A stretch of DNA of 64,000 nt from Asticcacaulis sp. MM231 (GTDB lineage: Bacteria > Pseudomonadota > Alphaproteobacteria > Caulobacterales > Caulobacteraceae). The position numbers and the translations under genes are program-made. This document shows, one piece after another, positions 11,131-21,419 of the stretch (positions within the stretch are counted from its first letter, which is position 1; each line of letters begins with the position of its first letter). Where the stretch lies: positions 1 to 64,000 of the forward strand of contig NZ_OZ075108.1 in NCBI RefSeq assembly GCF_964186625.1, written 5' to 3'. The notes under the pieces are model-generated. The model worked only from the letters and a program-made list of their open reading frames with translations. It searched no databases and was not told the DNA's origin.

Positions 11131-12485
11131 AGCCGTTCATAGCTGGCCCTGGACAGACTGACCACGCTGGCCAAGACGGCAAAGCCACCCGCCAGAATCA
11201 GGGCAATATTTGAAGCAGACGCCAGCGACGCAAACCCGAAGATAATCGACATGACGATGGCGCCAAAGGTCTGGCCGGTCAGACGCGCCGTCCCCTGCAT
11301 GGCGCCGGCCGCACCGCTGCGTGACTTTGGCACCGACAGGAGCAGGATACGGTTGTTAGGTGTTTGAAACAGCCCAAAACCCATGCCCGCAATAACGGTG
11401 CCGATCAGTAAGCTGAGATGACGCGAATCAGACGGCCCTACGGCAACGATCAGCAGACCCAGGCTCATGAGAGCCGCCCCCGCCGCGCACAACCAGGCGG
11501 TGGGCACGCGATTAGCCAGCCGGCCGGCTATGGGGGCTACGACCGCCACGGCCGCCGGCCAGGGCATCATGTAAAGTCCGGCCTGCGTCGGTGTCATGTG
11601 AACCGTCTCTTGCAGGTAAAATGGCAAGGCGACGTAACTCAGCATCTGCCCCGTGAAGCAACAGACCGAGGCAACGATCGCCACGCGGAAGGCCGGATCC
11701 GCGAACAGATCGATCGGCACCAGCGGTGTCCGGCTATTGCGTTCCAGGCGCAAAAGACCAACCAGGCACAGGCCAGCGGCGACCATCAGACCCGTGCCGC
11801 TAACGGGTGCCTTACCCAGACGATCAGCGCCCATGAAAAACAAAAGAAACATCAGGGAGTTCAGGGCCAATGCGCCGGCGTCCAGTCGGCGGGCAACACC
11901 GGGGGTATGAGCCAGAAAGCCGCCACACAAAAGGATGAGGACGCCTATGGGAAGGTTAACGGCGAACAGCCATGGCCACGTCGCCACGGCCAGGATGGCC
12001 CCGGCAATACCGGGCCCCGCCGCCGATGAGATGGCGATGGTCATGGCATTTATGCCGATAATCGTTCCGAGCAGACGTTGCGGCACAGCAAAACGCAGGT
12101 TCATGACGGCGAGCGCCATAATGGCGCCGCCACCCAGGCCCTGGATGAAGCGCGCCGCCACCAGCATGGGCAGGCTGACGGACAGGGCGCAAGCCAGCGA
12201 GGCGATAACGAAGACGACTATGCCGATAAGGAAGACTCGACGTGGGCCGAATATTTCACCCAGCGCCCCACAGGGCAGCAAGGCGAGCAGGACCGCGAGT
12301 TGGTAACTGGAAACAACCCACACCGTATCGGCGGCGCTGGCGTGCAGCGACCTGGCCATGGAGGGCAAGGCGATATTGGCGATGGCGCCATCAAGCACGA
12401 TCAGCGCCAGGCTCATCAGCAGGACGGCGACGGCCAGGTAACGGCGGGGGCCCGGAAGGCCATCGGCAACAGATATATCAGACAT
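11127..12485 (-). CDS. MFS drug-resistance exporter (DHA2/EmrB-QacA-like)
   Basis: This 452-aa integral membrane protein has about 12-14 hydrophobic segments. The family pattern near the N-terminus is clear: VVLDGAIANIALPSMARSL (motif D1-like) and GEIFGPRRVFLIGIVVF (motif A). It probably exports a toxic compound by proton antiport. It is divergent from a LysR regulator, with a T-N11-A palindrome between them, so the regulator is likely to control it. Its stop codon overlaps the end of the convergent YgjP-like gene by four bases. Confidence 0.9.
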   Translation of the reverse strand: MSDISVADGLPGPRRYLAVAVLLMSLALIVLDGAIANIALPSMARSLHASAADTVWVVSSYQLAVLLALLPCGALGEIFGPRRVFLIGIVVFVIASLACALSVSLPMLVAARFIQGLGGGAIMALAVMNLRFAVPQRLLGTIIGINAMTIAISSAAGPGIAGAILAVATWPWLFAVNLPIGVLILLCGGFLAHTPGVARRLDAGALALNSLMFLLFFMGADRLGKAPVSGTGLMVAAGLCLVGLLRLERNSRTPLVPIDLFADPAFRVAIVASVCCFTGQMLSYVALPFYLQETVHMTPTQAGLYMMPWPAAVAVVAPIAGRLANRVPTAWLCAAGAALMSLGLLIVAVGPSDSRHLSLLIGTVIAGMGFGLFQTPNNRILLLSVPKSRSGAAGAMQGTARLTGQTFGAIVMSIIFGFASLASASNIALILAGGFAVLASVVSLSRASYERL

Positions 12486-12529
12486 AGGTCACCTCGGTAT
12501 GATGAGTCCGATATAAGGTAATCAACGAG

Positions 12530-12544
12530 TTGCGCCAGACGCAA
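12530..12544. promoter_or_regulatory. LysR-type operator (T-N11-A palindrome)
   Basis: TTGCG-CCAGA-CGCAA is a perfect interrupted palindrome with the T-N11-A geometry typical of LysR-family recognition sites. It lies midway in the 109-bp gap between the divergent MFS exporter and the LysR gene, so it can serve both promoters. Confidence 0.65.
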
Positions 12545-12594
12545 TCAATTCAAATTAGGATTGCACAGAACGCCATAGATGAATATATCGACTT

Positions 12595-13515
12595 ATGGCC
12601 GATCTCGATCTGAACCTGCTTGTCGCCCTTGATGCCCTGCTCAGCGAACGCAGCGTAACGGCAGCGGCGCGCAAACTGAACCTCAGCACCTCAGCTATGA
12701 GCCGGCAATTATCACGTCTGCGCGAGGCAATGGGCGATCCGGTATTGGTTCCGGCGGGCCGCGCCATGGTGCCGACACCGCGTGCCGAAGCCGTCGCCAG
12801 CCAGGTGCGGGCGCTGAACGCCGAGATTCGCTCTGTCCTGCAACCCGCCACCACGGCGGATATCCGCACCTTGAAGCGCATTTTTACCCTTCGGGCCAAT
12901 GAAGCCTTCGTCATTATCCATGGCGCCCGGCTGACGGCGGCGGTGGCCGAGGTCGCGCCGGACGTGAAGCTGTGCTTCGCCCCCAAGCCCGACAAAGATA
13001 TCCGCGCTTTACGGGACGGGACAGTAGATCTCGACATCGGGGTTATTTCCGGCGATGGCGCTGAGCTTCGCGCGCAGACCCTCTATCATGATGCCTTTGT
13101 CGGCGTCACACGCACAGATCACCCCCTGCTGGCCCAAGAGATCACCCCCCAACGCTTTACCGCCTATGGGCATGTTGTGACGTCCCGGCGTGGCCAGTTT
13201 CGTGGACCAGTCGATGCCGCGCTGAACACTCTGGGGCTGTCGCGTAACGTTCAGGTCGTCGTGCCGAGCTTTCCTGCCCTCCTGGCGATCGTGGCGACTT
13301 CAGACCTGATCGGACAGGTGCCGCGGTCCTTTTGCGAGGCCGGCAACACTATCGCGGTTATGACCTTCCCGCTGCCTGTCCCCACACCGCAGATCACGGT
13401 CTCGCAGATATGGCATCCGCGCATGGACGCCGACGCCGGACACCGCTGGCTGCGCGGCGCGATATTCAGCGTTTTCCAGAAAAAAAGCCCCGGCCTTGCG
13501 ACCGGGACTCTGTAG
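12595..13515 (+). CDS. LysR-family transcriptional regulator
   Basis: The 306-aa protein has an N-terminal winged helix-turn-helix (about 3-62: LNLLVALDALLSERSVTAAARKLNLSTSAMSRQLSRLRE). A co-inducer-binding domain follows (about 90-290). The sequence style, LDLNLLVALDALL, is that of the NodD/NahR-like branch. It is divergent from the MFS exporter and probably controls it and itself. Its last 30 bases double as an intrinsic terminator for the convergent pbp1A gene. Confidence 0.92.
   Translation: MADLDLNLLVALDALLSERSVTAAARKLNLSTSAMSRQLSRLREAMGDPVLVPAGRAMVPTPRAEAVASQVRALNAEIRSVLQPATTADIRTLKRIFTLRANEAFVIIHGARLTAAVAEVAPDVKLCFAPKPDKDIRALRDGTVDLDIGVISGDGAELRAQTLYHDAFVGVTRTDHPLLAQEITPQRFTAYGHVVTSRRGQFRGPVDAALNTLGLSRNVQVVVPSFPALLAIVATSDLIGQVPRSFCEAGNTIAVMTFPLPVPTPQITVSQIWHPRMDADAGHRWLRGAIFSVFQKKSPGLATGTL
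13480..13508 (-). terminator. Intrinsic terminator for the PBP1A gene, inside the lysR 3' end
   Basis: Read on the minus strand, a CCCGG...CCGGG stem is followed by seven T. It lies about 50 bases past the pbp1A stop codon but within the final codons of the convergent LysR gene. It therefore works across a coding region. Confidence 0.7.
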
Positions 13516-13555
13516 CGATTTCGGATGCAGGGCCAAAAGTGTCTTTGGAACCCTG

Positions 13556-15673
13556 CTATTGGTTTTTTTTCTGCGCTTCCGAGAACAGCTCATCGACGGC
13601 ATCGGCCTTTTTAGGCTTTTCTTCCGGATTAGGGATGGGCTGCATGGTGACGATCGGCGGCGCTTCGCCCCCATTCTGACCGTTATCATTCGCCGCTTGC
13701 GATGCCTGCACCATGCCCGCCTGGGTGCCGAGCAGGTCCTGCAGGGCGCTTTCGGCGACGGGGGTCAGGGAGCCGCTGGGCGGCGCCCCTTCGGGAATGG
13801 CGTTGACCTGGATGCGCTTGAGCGCCGAGGTCATATAGGTTTTCCAGATGGCCGCCGGCGTGCTGGCGCCCGTGACCTTGCCCTTCATGGGCGTATTGTC
13901 GTCGCGGCCGACCCAGACGATGGTGACGAAACCGCCGGTAAAGCCGTCGAACCAGGCGTCACGGTAATCGCTGGTGGTGCCGGTCTTGCCGGCGATGTCG
14001 TAACCGGCAATATTGGCGCCGGCGCCGGAACCATGGGCCATGACGCCGCGCATCATCAGGTTCATATTCGACAGGGCCGGATTGCTGACCACGCGCACGC
14101 GGCCGCCGTCTTCGCCCGGATCGCGGTACTGATAGAGCACCTTGCCGGTTTCGGTGCGGATGCGGATAACGCCGTGCACCGTGGCGCGATAGCCGCCGTT
14201 GGAGAAGGGGATATAGGCCTGCGCCATTTCAAGCGGCGTGGCTTCGGAGGTGCCGAGCGCCATGGCCGGATCGGTGTTGATCTTGGCGGTCAGGCCCATG
14301 CGGCGGGCGGTATTGGCGACATTATCCCGGCCGACATCGTTGGCGAGGCGCGCCGCAACGGTGTTGATCGATTGCGCCAGGGCGGTTTGCAGGTCGATCA
14401 GGCCCATATAACGCTTGGTGTAGTTTTCCGGCGACCAGTCACCGATCGAATAGGGCTCATCGACCACCGGTGTGGTCGGCTGATAACCGGCCTCCATGGC
14501 GGTCAGGTAGACGAACGGCTTGAACGAAGAGCCGGTCTGACGGTGGGCTTCGGTGGCGCGATTGAACTGTGACTCGCCGTAGGAAACGCCGCCGATCATG
14601 GCGCGGATGCGGCCTTCGCCATCGACCGAGACGACCGCGGCCTGTTGCACGCCCTTCTTGACGTCACGTTCCATGATCGCCTTGACCGCGCGTTCGGCGT
14701 CGGTCTGGATCGGCAGGTCGAGCGTGGTCTCAACGATCAGGTCTTCAGTATTTTTCGGATCGACCAGCGAGCGGATATCCTTGTCGAGCCAGTCGATGAA
14801 ATATTGCGCATGCGCCGAGGCCAGGGTCTTCGACACGCTGATCGGCTGCTTCAGGGCCTCGTCGCGCTGCTCGGCGGTGATGACCTTGGACTGGACCATT
14901 TCATTGAGCACGATGAGCGCGCGGCGGCCGGCGCGTTCCTGATCGGACAGCGGCGAATAAGAGTTGGGCGCCTTCATCAGGCCGGCCAGCATGGCGGCTT
15001 CGCCGACGCTCAAATTCTTGGCCGGCTTGTTGAAATAGCGTTGCGACGCGGCCTCGATGCCATAGGCGCCGGCGCCGAAATAGACGCGGTTGAGGTAGAG
15101 TTCGAGGATTTCCTTTTTGGTGTACTTGTGCTCAAGCCACACCGCGATCATCAGTTCCTGAACCTTGCGCTTGTAGTTCTGGTTGGCGCTGAGGAAGAGA
15201 TTACGCGCCAGTTGCTGGGTGATGGTCGAGCCACCGGCCAGGTTGGCGCCCTTGCGCTTGGTCAGGTTTCTCAAGACCGCACGGCCCATGCCGACCGGAT
15301 CGAAACCGGGGTGGGTGAAGAAGCGGCGGTCTTCGATGGCCACGAAGGCCAGCGGCACATAATCGGGCAGGTCTTCGATCTTGACAGGCGCCGAGGCCTG
15401 GCTGCCGCCGCGCACGGCGACGAGCGCGCCGGAGCGATCGAGATAAGTGATCGACGGCTGCTTATTAGGCTGATCTAGCGATGAAATATCTGGCAGGTCG
15501 ATGGCCATAAAGCCGATAAAGGCCACGCCGAAGAAAGCGATCCAGATACAGGCGATGGTCAGCCAATAGAAGATGGCCTGCAAGGGCGAGCGCTGACCAG
15601 AATGCCGGCTAGCGCGCCTGCCGCCACCTGAGCTGCCGCCAGAACCGTTATCGGGGCCATGACCGTTCGCCAT
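13556..15673 (-). CDS. Class A penicillin-binding protein 1A
   Basis: This bifunctional peptidoglycan synthase is 705 aa. Order: a Gly/Ser/Arg-rich cytoplasmic tail, one membrane anchor (about 32-58), a GT51 transglycosylase (EDRRFFTHPG, GGSTITQQLARNLFL), and a transpeptidase. The transpeptidase has Ser-x-x-Lys in TGSSFKPF, SxN in QSINTVAA and KTGT in GKTGTTSDYRDAW. I chose ATG 15673, which has GAGGA eight bases upstream, over a TTG one codon earlier. It is monocistronic here. Confidence 0.95.
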   Translation of the reverse strand: MANGHGPDNGSGGSSGGGRRASRHSGQRSPLQAIFYWLTIACIWIAFFGVAFIGFMAIDLPDISSLDQPNKQPSITYLDRSGALVAVRGGSQASAPVKIEDLPDYVPLAFVAIEDRRFFTHPGFDPVGMGRAVLRNLTKRKGANLAGGSTITQQLARNLFLSANQNYKRKVQELMIAVWLEHKYTKKEILELYLNRVYFGAGAYGIEAASQRYFNKPAKNLSVGEAAMLAGLMKAPNSYSPLSDQERAGRRALIVLNEMVQSKVITAEQRDEALKQPISVSKTLASAHAQYFIDWLDKDIRSLVDPKNTEDLIVETTLDLPIQTDAERAVKAIMERDVKKGVQQAAVVSVDGEGRIRAMIGGVSYGESQFNRATEAHRQTGSSFKPFVYLTAMEAGYQPTTPVVDEPYSIGDWSPENYTKRYMGLIDLQTALAQSINTVAARLANDVGRDNVANTARRMGLTAKINTDPAMALGTSEATPLEMAQAYIPFSNGGYRATVHGVIRIRTETGKVLYQYRDPGEDGGRVRVVSNPALSNMNLMMRGVMAHGSGAGANIAGYDIAGKTGTTSDYRDAWFDGFTGGFVTIVWVGRDDNTPMKGKVTGASTPAAIWKTYMTSALKRIQVNAIPEGAPPSGSLTPVAESALQDLLGTQAGMVQASQAANDNGQNGGEAPPIVTMQPIPNPEEKPKKADAVDELFSEAQKKNQ

Positions 15674-16031
15674 CAAACTTCCTCACTCATAGATCCTGCA
15701 GCGGGGCCCGCGCGGGGCTGCCCGGCGTCTGTATAGCCAACTCTGATCAGGATGTCGCGTTAAACATACTTTAGCCAAGCGGTCACCACGCAGCACAGCG
15801 CCGGCATGAAATCCATGCCGTCAAACCGCGCTTTCAGCGCCACCAGATTGCTTCGGATTCGCCCCCCGTTGCCATCAGCTCAGAGTAAAGCGCCGTATTT
15901 GGGCAAAAGCAAGGCCAGGGTCGCGGCCCTGGCCCCTTAAGTCTAGGTGAAGAGTATCAGAGCGAAGGTTTCCGTTCATACAGCCGTGATTTGTCTTGGC
16001 CATTGCGCCAAAGCACCGTAATTCTGCCGCC
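15674..16031. promoter_or_regulatory. 358-bp divergent region between pbp1A and recQ
   Basis: I see no gene here. It holds a near-CtrA motif (TTAA-N7-TTAG) at 15760-15774 on the pbp1A side, a perfect 7-bp inverted repeat CGGCATG/CATGCCG at 15802-15820, and an 8-bp hairpin GGCCAGGG/CCCTGGCC at 15913-15934. None can be assigned a firm role. Confidence 0.45.
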
Positions 16032-17595
16032 ATGCCCTTATCCGCGACCCTTGACCGCCCCCACGCCGACCAGATGGCGCGCGCTGAAGATATCCTGCGT
16101 ACAACCTTCGGCTACGAGTTGTTTCGCGGCAAGCAGGCCGAGGTCATCGAACTCGATCCTGTCGGGCCGCGACACACTGGCCGTGCTGCCGACCGGCGGC
16201 GGCAAGAGCCTGTGTTACCAGATCCCCGCCATCCTGAGCGGTCGTATCGGCATCGTCATCTCGCCGCTCATCGCCCTGATGAGTGATCAGGTGATGGCGC
16301 TGAAGGCGCGTGGTGTCCGCGCCGAACGGCTCGATTCGTCGCAATCGATGGAGGCGCGCAACCAGCTCTGGGACGACGCCTTTTCCGGCAAGCTCGACCT
16401 GCTCTACCTGTCGCCGGAAGCGCTCGCGCCGTTCGTGCTTGATCGTCTGGTCAAGCTCAAACCCTCGATCATGGCCATCGACGAGGCCCACTGTATCAGC
16501 CAGTGGGGTCACGATTTCCGGCCGGAATATCGCGCGCTCGGTCAGCTTAAATCACTGTTGCCCGATGTGCCGACCCTGGCGCTCACCGCCACCGCCGATG
16601 CCCATACCCGCGCCGATATCAAGGCCGCCCTGCATATCGATGACGCCACCGAAATCGTCGCCGGTTTCGATCGCCCCAATCTTTCGCTGCGCTTTGTCCG
16701 CCGCAAGGGCGCGGTACTGAAATCGATCGTCGATATTCTGAAGCGTCAAAAAGGCGCCGCCGGCATCATCTATTGCGGCTCACGCGATGGCACGGAAAAA
16801 CTGGCGCAAAACCTGACCAAGGAAGGCTTTTCGGCCTCGGCCTACCATGCGGGCCTGTCCGCCCAGGTGCGCGAAGACCGGCTCAAAGCCTTCATGGCCG
16901 GCAAGTCGAAAATCATGGTCGCCACCATCGCCTTTGGCATGGGCATCAACAAGACTGATGTCCGCTTCGTCATCCACGCCGACCCGCCGTCCTCGACCGA
17001 GGCCTACTGGCAGGAGGTCGGCCGCGCCGGTCGTGACGGCCAGCCCGCCGCCGGTATCTGTTTCCATAATCCCGGCGATCTCGGCTGGGCGATCCGACGG
17101 TTGGGATTGCGTGAGAATGAGGGCGCGGCCGATCAATCGGTGCAAAAGCAAAAGGCGCGCGATTTCTTCCAGATGGTGCTCGGCACCGATTGCCGCAAAA
17201 ACGCGATCCGCCAGTATTTCGGCGACGCGGCGACCGAGCCCTGCCGCACCTGCGACAACTGCCTGAGCCGCGGCAAACTACGCGATGTCACCGAGCCCGC
17301 GCAGATGCTGATGTCGGCGCTCTATCGCCTGAACGGCCCGCGCGGCCGCAAGAAGCTGATCGAGCACGTCCTGGGCAAATCGACCGGCGCCGATTACACC
17401 ACGCGCATCAAGACCTTCGGCATCGCCCGCGATTATGACGCTGACCTGCTCACCCATGTGCTCGATCAGTGCGAGGCGGCGGGTATCATCGAGGAAGAGC
17501 TGTACGACAACAAGATGCCGATCGTCGGGCTGAAAAACTCCGACCTGCTGAAAGCCCTTTTCAAGGGTGACCTCCGGTTCGAGGTCAAGCTTTAA
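16032..17595 (+). pseudogene. recQ: ATP-dependent DNA helicase RecQ, interrupted by a +1 frameshift
   Basis: RecQ is a 3'-5' superfamily 2 helicase in recombination repair. The N-terminus is in one frame from ATG 16032 (residues to about QAEVIE). The rest ([25 protein letters not shown] box, RecQ zinc cysteines CRTCDNC, winged helix) is in the next frame. Removing one base near 16149-16155 joins them into a 520-aa protein with the expected spacing EVIE-x-x-L-x-GRD. Either the gene is inactive or the assembly has one extra base. An ATG in the second frame at 15991 gives a nonsense N-terminus. No HRDC domain is seen at the C-terminus. Confidence 0.88.
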
Positions 17596-17742
17596 GCGAT
17601 ACGTTTAAGAACACGGTTAAAGCCCCAATGCCGGCGCCAGTCGCAGCCCAGCCGCAACCGTCCCGACCGCCGATGGCGTCGAAGAGCCGCTGAACCTCCG
17701 CACCACGATCGACGTGCAGCCCTAAGGTCTGACGAAACTCCA

Positions 17743-17785
17743 AAGAAAAAGCCCCGCTGGATCAGCGGGGCTTTTTCTTTTTTAA
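17743..17785. terminator. Bidirectional intrinsic terminator
   Basis: A perfect 16-bp stem, AAGAAAAAGCCCCGCT against its complement with a GGATC loop, is followed by further T. Because the stem itself begins with A and ends with T runs, it can terminate in both directions. It closes the recQ transcript and separates it from the IS element. Confidence 0.9.
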
Positions 17786-17887
17786 AGGCCAAGGTGACTT
17801 CAGCCTTTACTGTAAATTCTATTTATGACGCTTTACCAGAATTAGCGATTATGGTTTTTGTAATAGGGTACAAACTATAATGGCTTC

Positions 17888-17898
17888 TGTAACGGTCC
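17888..17898 (+). repeat. IS1111 subterminal inverted repeat, transposase 3' side
   Basis: TGTAACGGTCC matches the reverse complement of 19262-19272 exactly over 11 bases. The flanking bases do not continue the match on either side. Confidence 0.85.
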
Positions 17899-18140
17899 AT
17901 ATGTCAACTCCCGATAAGGCTCAGTCCTCGTCGCCGGCTTCATGCTTCTGTACGTAGTCACCGCCAAGGCGCTACAAGATGGTTGTCCTAACGAACCAGG
18001 CCGACCAATCTAGGAACGCGCAGTCACCCAAAGAGCTGCTCCCGTTTCACCGGCCTGACCTGATCCGTGCGTCCCGGCGACGGGACCTTGCCATCAGGCG
18101 TGGTGGTCTATCCGCCTGAATCTTTTATCTTTAACGCCCC
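17899..18140 (-). ncRNA. Predicted bridge/seeker RNA region of the IS1111 element
   Basis: This non-coding segment lies between the transposase stop codon and the subterminal repeat, on the side where IS1111-group elements encode the guide RNA that pairs with target and donor DNA. It contains clear hairpins: GTCCCG-GCGA-CGGGAC at 18071-18086, and CAGGCG/CGCCTG at 18095-18118 with a 12-nt loop. I see no open reading frame worth calling. Exact RNA ends and guide loops cannot be fixed by eye. Confidence 0.55.
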
Positions 18141-19166
18141 CTATGCAGCCGCAAGGGCGGGATCAAAACATGTGCCGTCAACCAGCATCCGGTGCATTAC
18201 GACCGCCAGCTTGCGCGCTAACGCAACTTTGGCCTTCTTCATGCCCGATCGTTGTGCAACCCTTGCCGCCCAGCTTTTGAGCTGGGAGCCCTTCACTGGC
18301 CTCGTCAGGATAATGTTCGCCGCTTCGTATAGGGCGGTACGAACCTCCTGATCCCCGCATTTAGAGATCCGGCCGGTAATGTCTGTCTCTCCCGACTGAT
18401 ACTTGCGCTGCGTCAGGCCGAAGTGCGCGCCGACGGTTCGCGACGATCGGAAGCGCCCCGGATCATCGATCGCGGGCACAAAGGTAAGCGATATCGGGCC
18501 CCCTACGCCAGGAACCGTCATCAACAAGCCCGCACGTTCGTCCTTGCGTGCGCGCACAATCATGCGCGCGTCAAGGACGCGGAACTGTTCGAACAGAACC
18601 GCCCGCGCTTTGAGAAGGGCCTCGGTGACTTCTGCCAGGCCCGGGACATCTGCCGCAAGTTCGCGCACCCTCGGCTCGAAGGTTTTGCGGGTCGTCTCTC
18701 CCACCTTCAAGCCGTAGCCACGCAAAAGGCCACGCAGGCTCATCTCAAGATCATGCCACTTGCACTGAAGGACTTTGCGGGCAGCCAGAAGCGTGCGGTT
18801 ATCTTGAGCATCCACCGATTTGCAGTGAACCTGCCGGTACCAGCCCAGGCGCATCAATTGCGCGATTCCCCGGGCATCCTTGCGATCCGTCTTCACCGGC
18901 ATTGAGCGAAACGCATCACGGACATGCCGGGTCTCAAGAAGGGCAACATCCAGTCCGGCGGCTCTCAATCCCGCGTAAAGCCATTGAGATAAAGGACCGG
19001 CTTCAAGCCCAATCCGCTTCACCGCAAAGCCCAGAGCCGAAAACCATGCCAAGAGCGCTTCCGGCTCGCTAGCGACCTTGGCCTCCTTCACGACAACCCC
19101 GGCTTCGTCAACCACGCATAGATGCGAGGCTTCCAAAGAAACGTCGATACCCGTATAGTACAACAT
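18141..19166 (-). CDS. IS110/IS1111-family DEDD transposase (bridge recombinase)
   Basis: The 341-aa protein has the RuvC-like DEDD catalytic set: Asp8 in YTGIDVS, Glu55 in GLEAGP, and Asp94/Asp97 in KTDRKDA. The C-terminal Transposase_20 domain has the PGVGGPISLTF helix-hairpin-helix and the serine in RKYQSGE-TDITGRIS. The family recombines a circular or excised intermediate into a site chosen by an element-encoded RNA. The gene looks intact, so the element may be active. ATG 19166 begins MLYYTGIDVS. Confidence 0.95.
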   Translation of the reverse strand: MLYYTGIDVSLEASHLCVVDEAGVVVKEAKVASEPEALLAWFSALGFAVKRIGLEAGPLSQWLYAGLRAAGLDVALLETRHVRDAFRSMPVKTDRKDARGIAQLMRLGWYRQVHCKSVDAQDNRTLLAARKVLQCKWHDLEMSLRGLLRGYGLKVGETTRKTFEPRVRELAADVPGLAEVTEALLKARAVLFEQFRVLDARMIVRARKDERAGLLMTVPGVGGPISLTFVPAIDDPGRFRSSRTVGAHFGLTQRKYQSGETDITGRISKCGDQEVRTALYEAANIILTRPVKGSQLKSWAARVAQRSGMKKAKVALARKLAVVMHRMLVDGTCFDPALAAA

Positions 19167-19261
19167 GGTGGTCTCCTATGATGCTTGGCGCAGTCCAAAC
19201 ACTGACGCCGTAAAACCATCATACCGGGAGGCCACCACCCTTCAAAGGGCCTGCAGCGACC

Positions 19262-19272
19262 GGACCGTTACA
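19262..19272 (-). repeat. IS1111 subterminal inverted repeat, transposase 5' side
   Basis: GGACCGTTACA is the exact complement of the repeat at 17888-17898. It lies 96 bases upstream of the transposase start codon and only 47 bases before the next gene on the plus strand. Confidence 0.85.
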
Positions 19273-19318
19273 CCATCTAGAAAGCGGATTGATCTTCACT
19301 AAAACCACTGAGGGATAT

Positions 19319-20170
19319 ATGTTCAGACTAGTCTCTATCGGCGCCCTCAGTTTAGTGACTGCTTTTATCGCTTATGCTACCTATACTGGCTATGTATCTT
19401 ATAAAGCACCAAGGCGCTCAGTAAGTGATTATCATATCGTAGCCGAATGCTCACACATCCCGTTCAATTCCAATCGCTTTCAAGGCTCACCCCTTGAATG
19501 TGAGGCTCGCCTGCGGGAGGAAAAATTGCATGTGAAGCACCCCACCCTTATGGTTCGTGAGGGCGATAAGCTAACGATTTTTTATCAAGGCGCGCCTTCG
19601 GTCAGCCTTATTCCTGATTTAGGCGCCCGAGAAGGATGTGACAGCTATAACTTACGTAGCATAGTACCGACTTATGACCCGCTTAAACAACAGATGGACT
19701 ATCTTGCTGAAATTTCATGCCACACGGGTGAGTTCGAAGAACGTTTCATAGTCATGCCCAGCGGGGAGCGATGGAACGTGAATGGAGTTATGGCGTCGCC
19801 AAGCGGTCACCTCATAGGCGTCGGTCAAAACAACGTTGCGAACGACGGCTTTGGCGGCTTTACTATACAAGAATGGCCATCACGAAAAATAGTTGCGCGC
19901 TTTAAGCCAAGATGCCGTGTTGTAAGCTGGCAAGACGATGCAAATTTAACCGTAACGTGCTTACATGAGCTAAAGCCTTTAGGCGCAGACCTCGATTACT
20001 ACGTGGCCTTCGATGCCTCCGTCACACGTGACCAAAAACAACGCTGGCGTATGAGAACGTCTCGCTGGCTTAACCCAAGAGCACAAGATTATAATAAGGC
20101 CGGAGACGGAGAGTATGCTCCGACCTTATCCCTCCAGTGGCCACTGAATTTTAAACCGGTTACTAACTGA
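19319..20170 (+). CDS. Unrecognised membrane-anchored or secreted protein, AT-richer than neighbours
   Basis: I do not recognise this 283-aa protein. An N-terminal hydrophobic segment (about 5-25) could be a signal anchor. The rest is soluble, with paired Cys residues (AECSHIP...SPLECEARL, REGCDSY, ISCHTG, KPRCRVV...TVTCLHE) that suggest disulfides outside the cytoplasm. ATG 19319 has GAGGG six bases upstream and is preferred over an upstream TTG. Codons are rich in A/T at third positions compared with neighbours, as is the DNA left of the IS. This suggests acquired DNA into which the IS inserted. Confidence 0.7.
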   Translation: MFRLVSIGALSLVTAFIAYATYTGYVSYKAPRRSVSDYHIVAECSHIPFNSNRFQGSPLECEARLREEKLHVKHPTLMVREGDKLTIFYQGAPSVSLIPDLGAREGCDSYNLRSIVPTYDPLKQQMDYLAEISCHTGEFEERFIVMPSGERWNVNGVMASPSGHLIGVGQNNVANDGFGGFTIQEWPSRKIVARFKPRCRVVSWQDDANLTVTCLHELKPLGADLDYYVAFDASVTRDQKQRWRMRTSRWLNPRAQDYNKAGDGEYAPTLSLQWPLNFKPVTN

Positions 20171-21397
<1,227 letters not shown>

Positions 21398-21419
21398 GAG
21401 CGCGTTTAGCGGAATACGT

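Larger units (their letters stand above)
17888..19272 (-). mobile_element. IS110-family insertion sequence, IS1111 group
   Basis: The element is bounded by 11-bp inverted repeats TGTAACGGTCC at 17888-17898 and its complement at 19262-19272. They enclose one DEDD transposase gene on the minus strand, a short upstream flank (about 95 bp) and a long downstream flank (about 240 bp). Subterminal inverted repeats and a long region 3' of the transposase are hallmarks of the IS1111 subgroup. True ends usually lie a few bases outside such repeats, so the boundaries are approximate. No target duplication is visible, as usual for this family. Confidence 0.85.

Noticed and set aside
15760..15774. CtrA-like box upstream of pbp1A (TTAA-N7-TTAG)
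   Set aside because: One base off the core and expected by chance in AT-rich patches; recorded only as part of the intergenic note.
15991..16150. N-terminus of a recQ frame starting at 15991
   Set aside because: It is the out-of-frame translation of the true RecQ start (ATG 16032). The Pro/Arg/Ser-rich stretch has no RecQ similarity.
17621..17725. Possible C-terminal gene remnant between recQ and its terminator (ends NLRTTIDVQP)
   Set aside because: Reads like the tail of a protein with good codon use, but it is only 34 codons after a stop, has no start and no recognised family.
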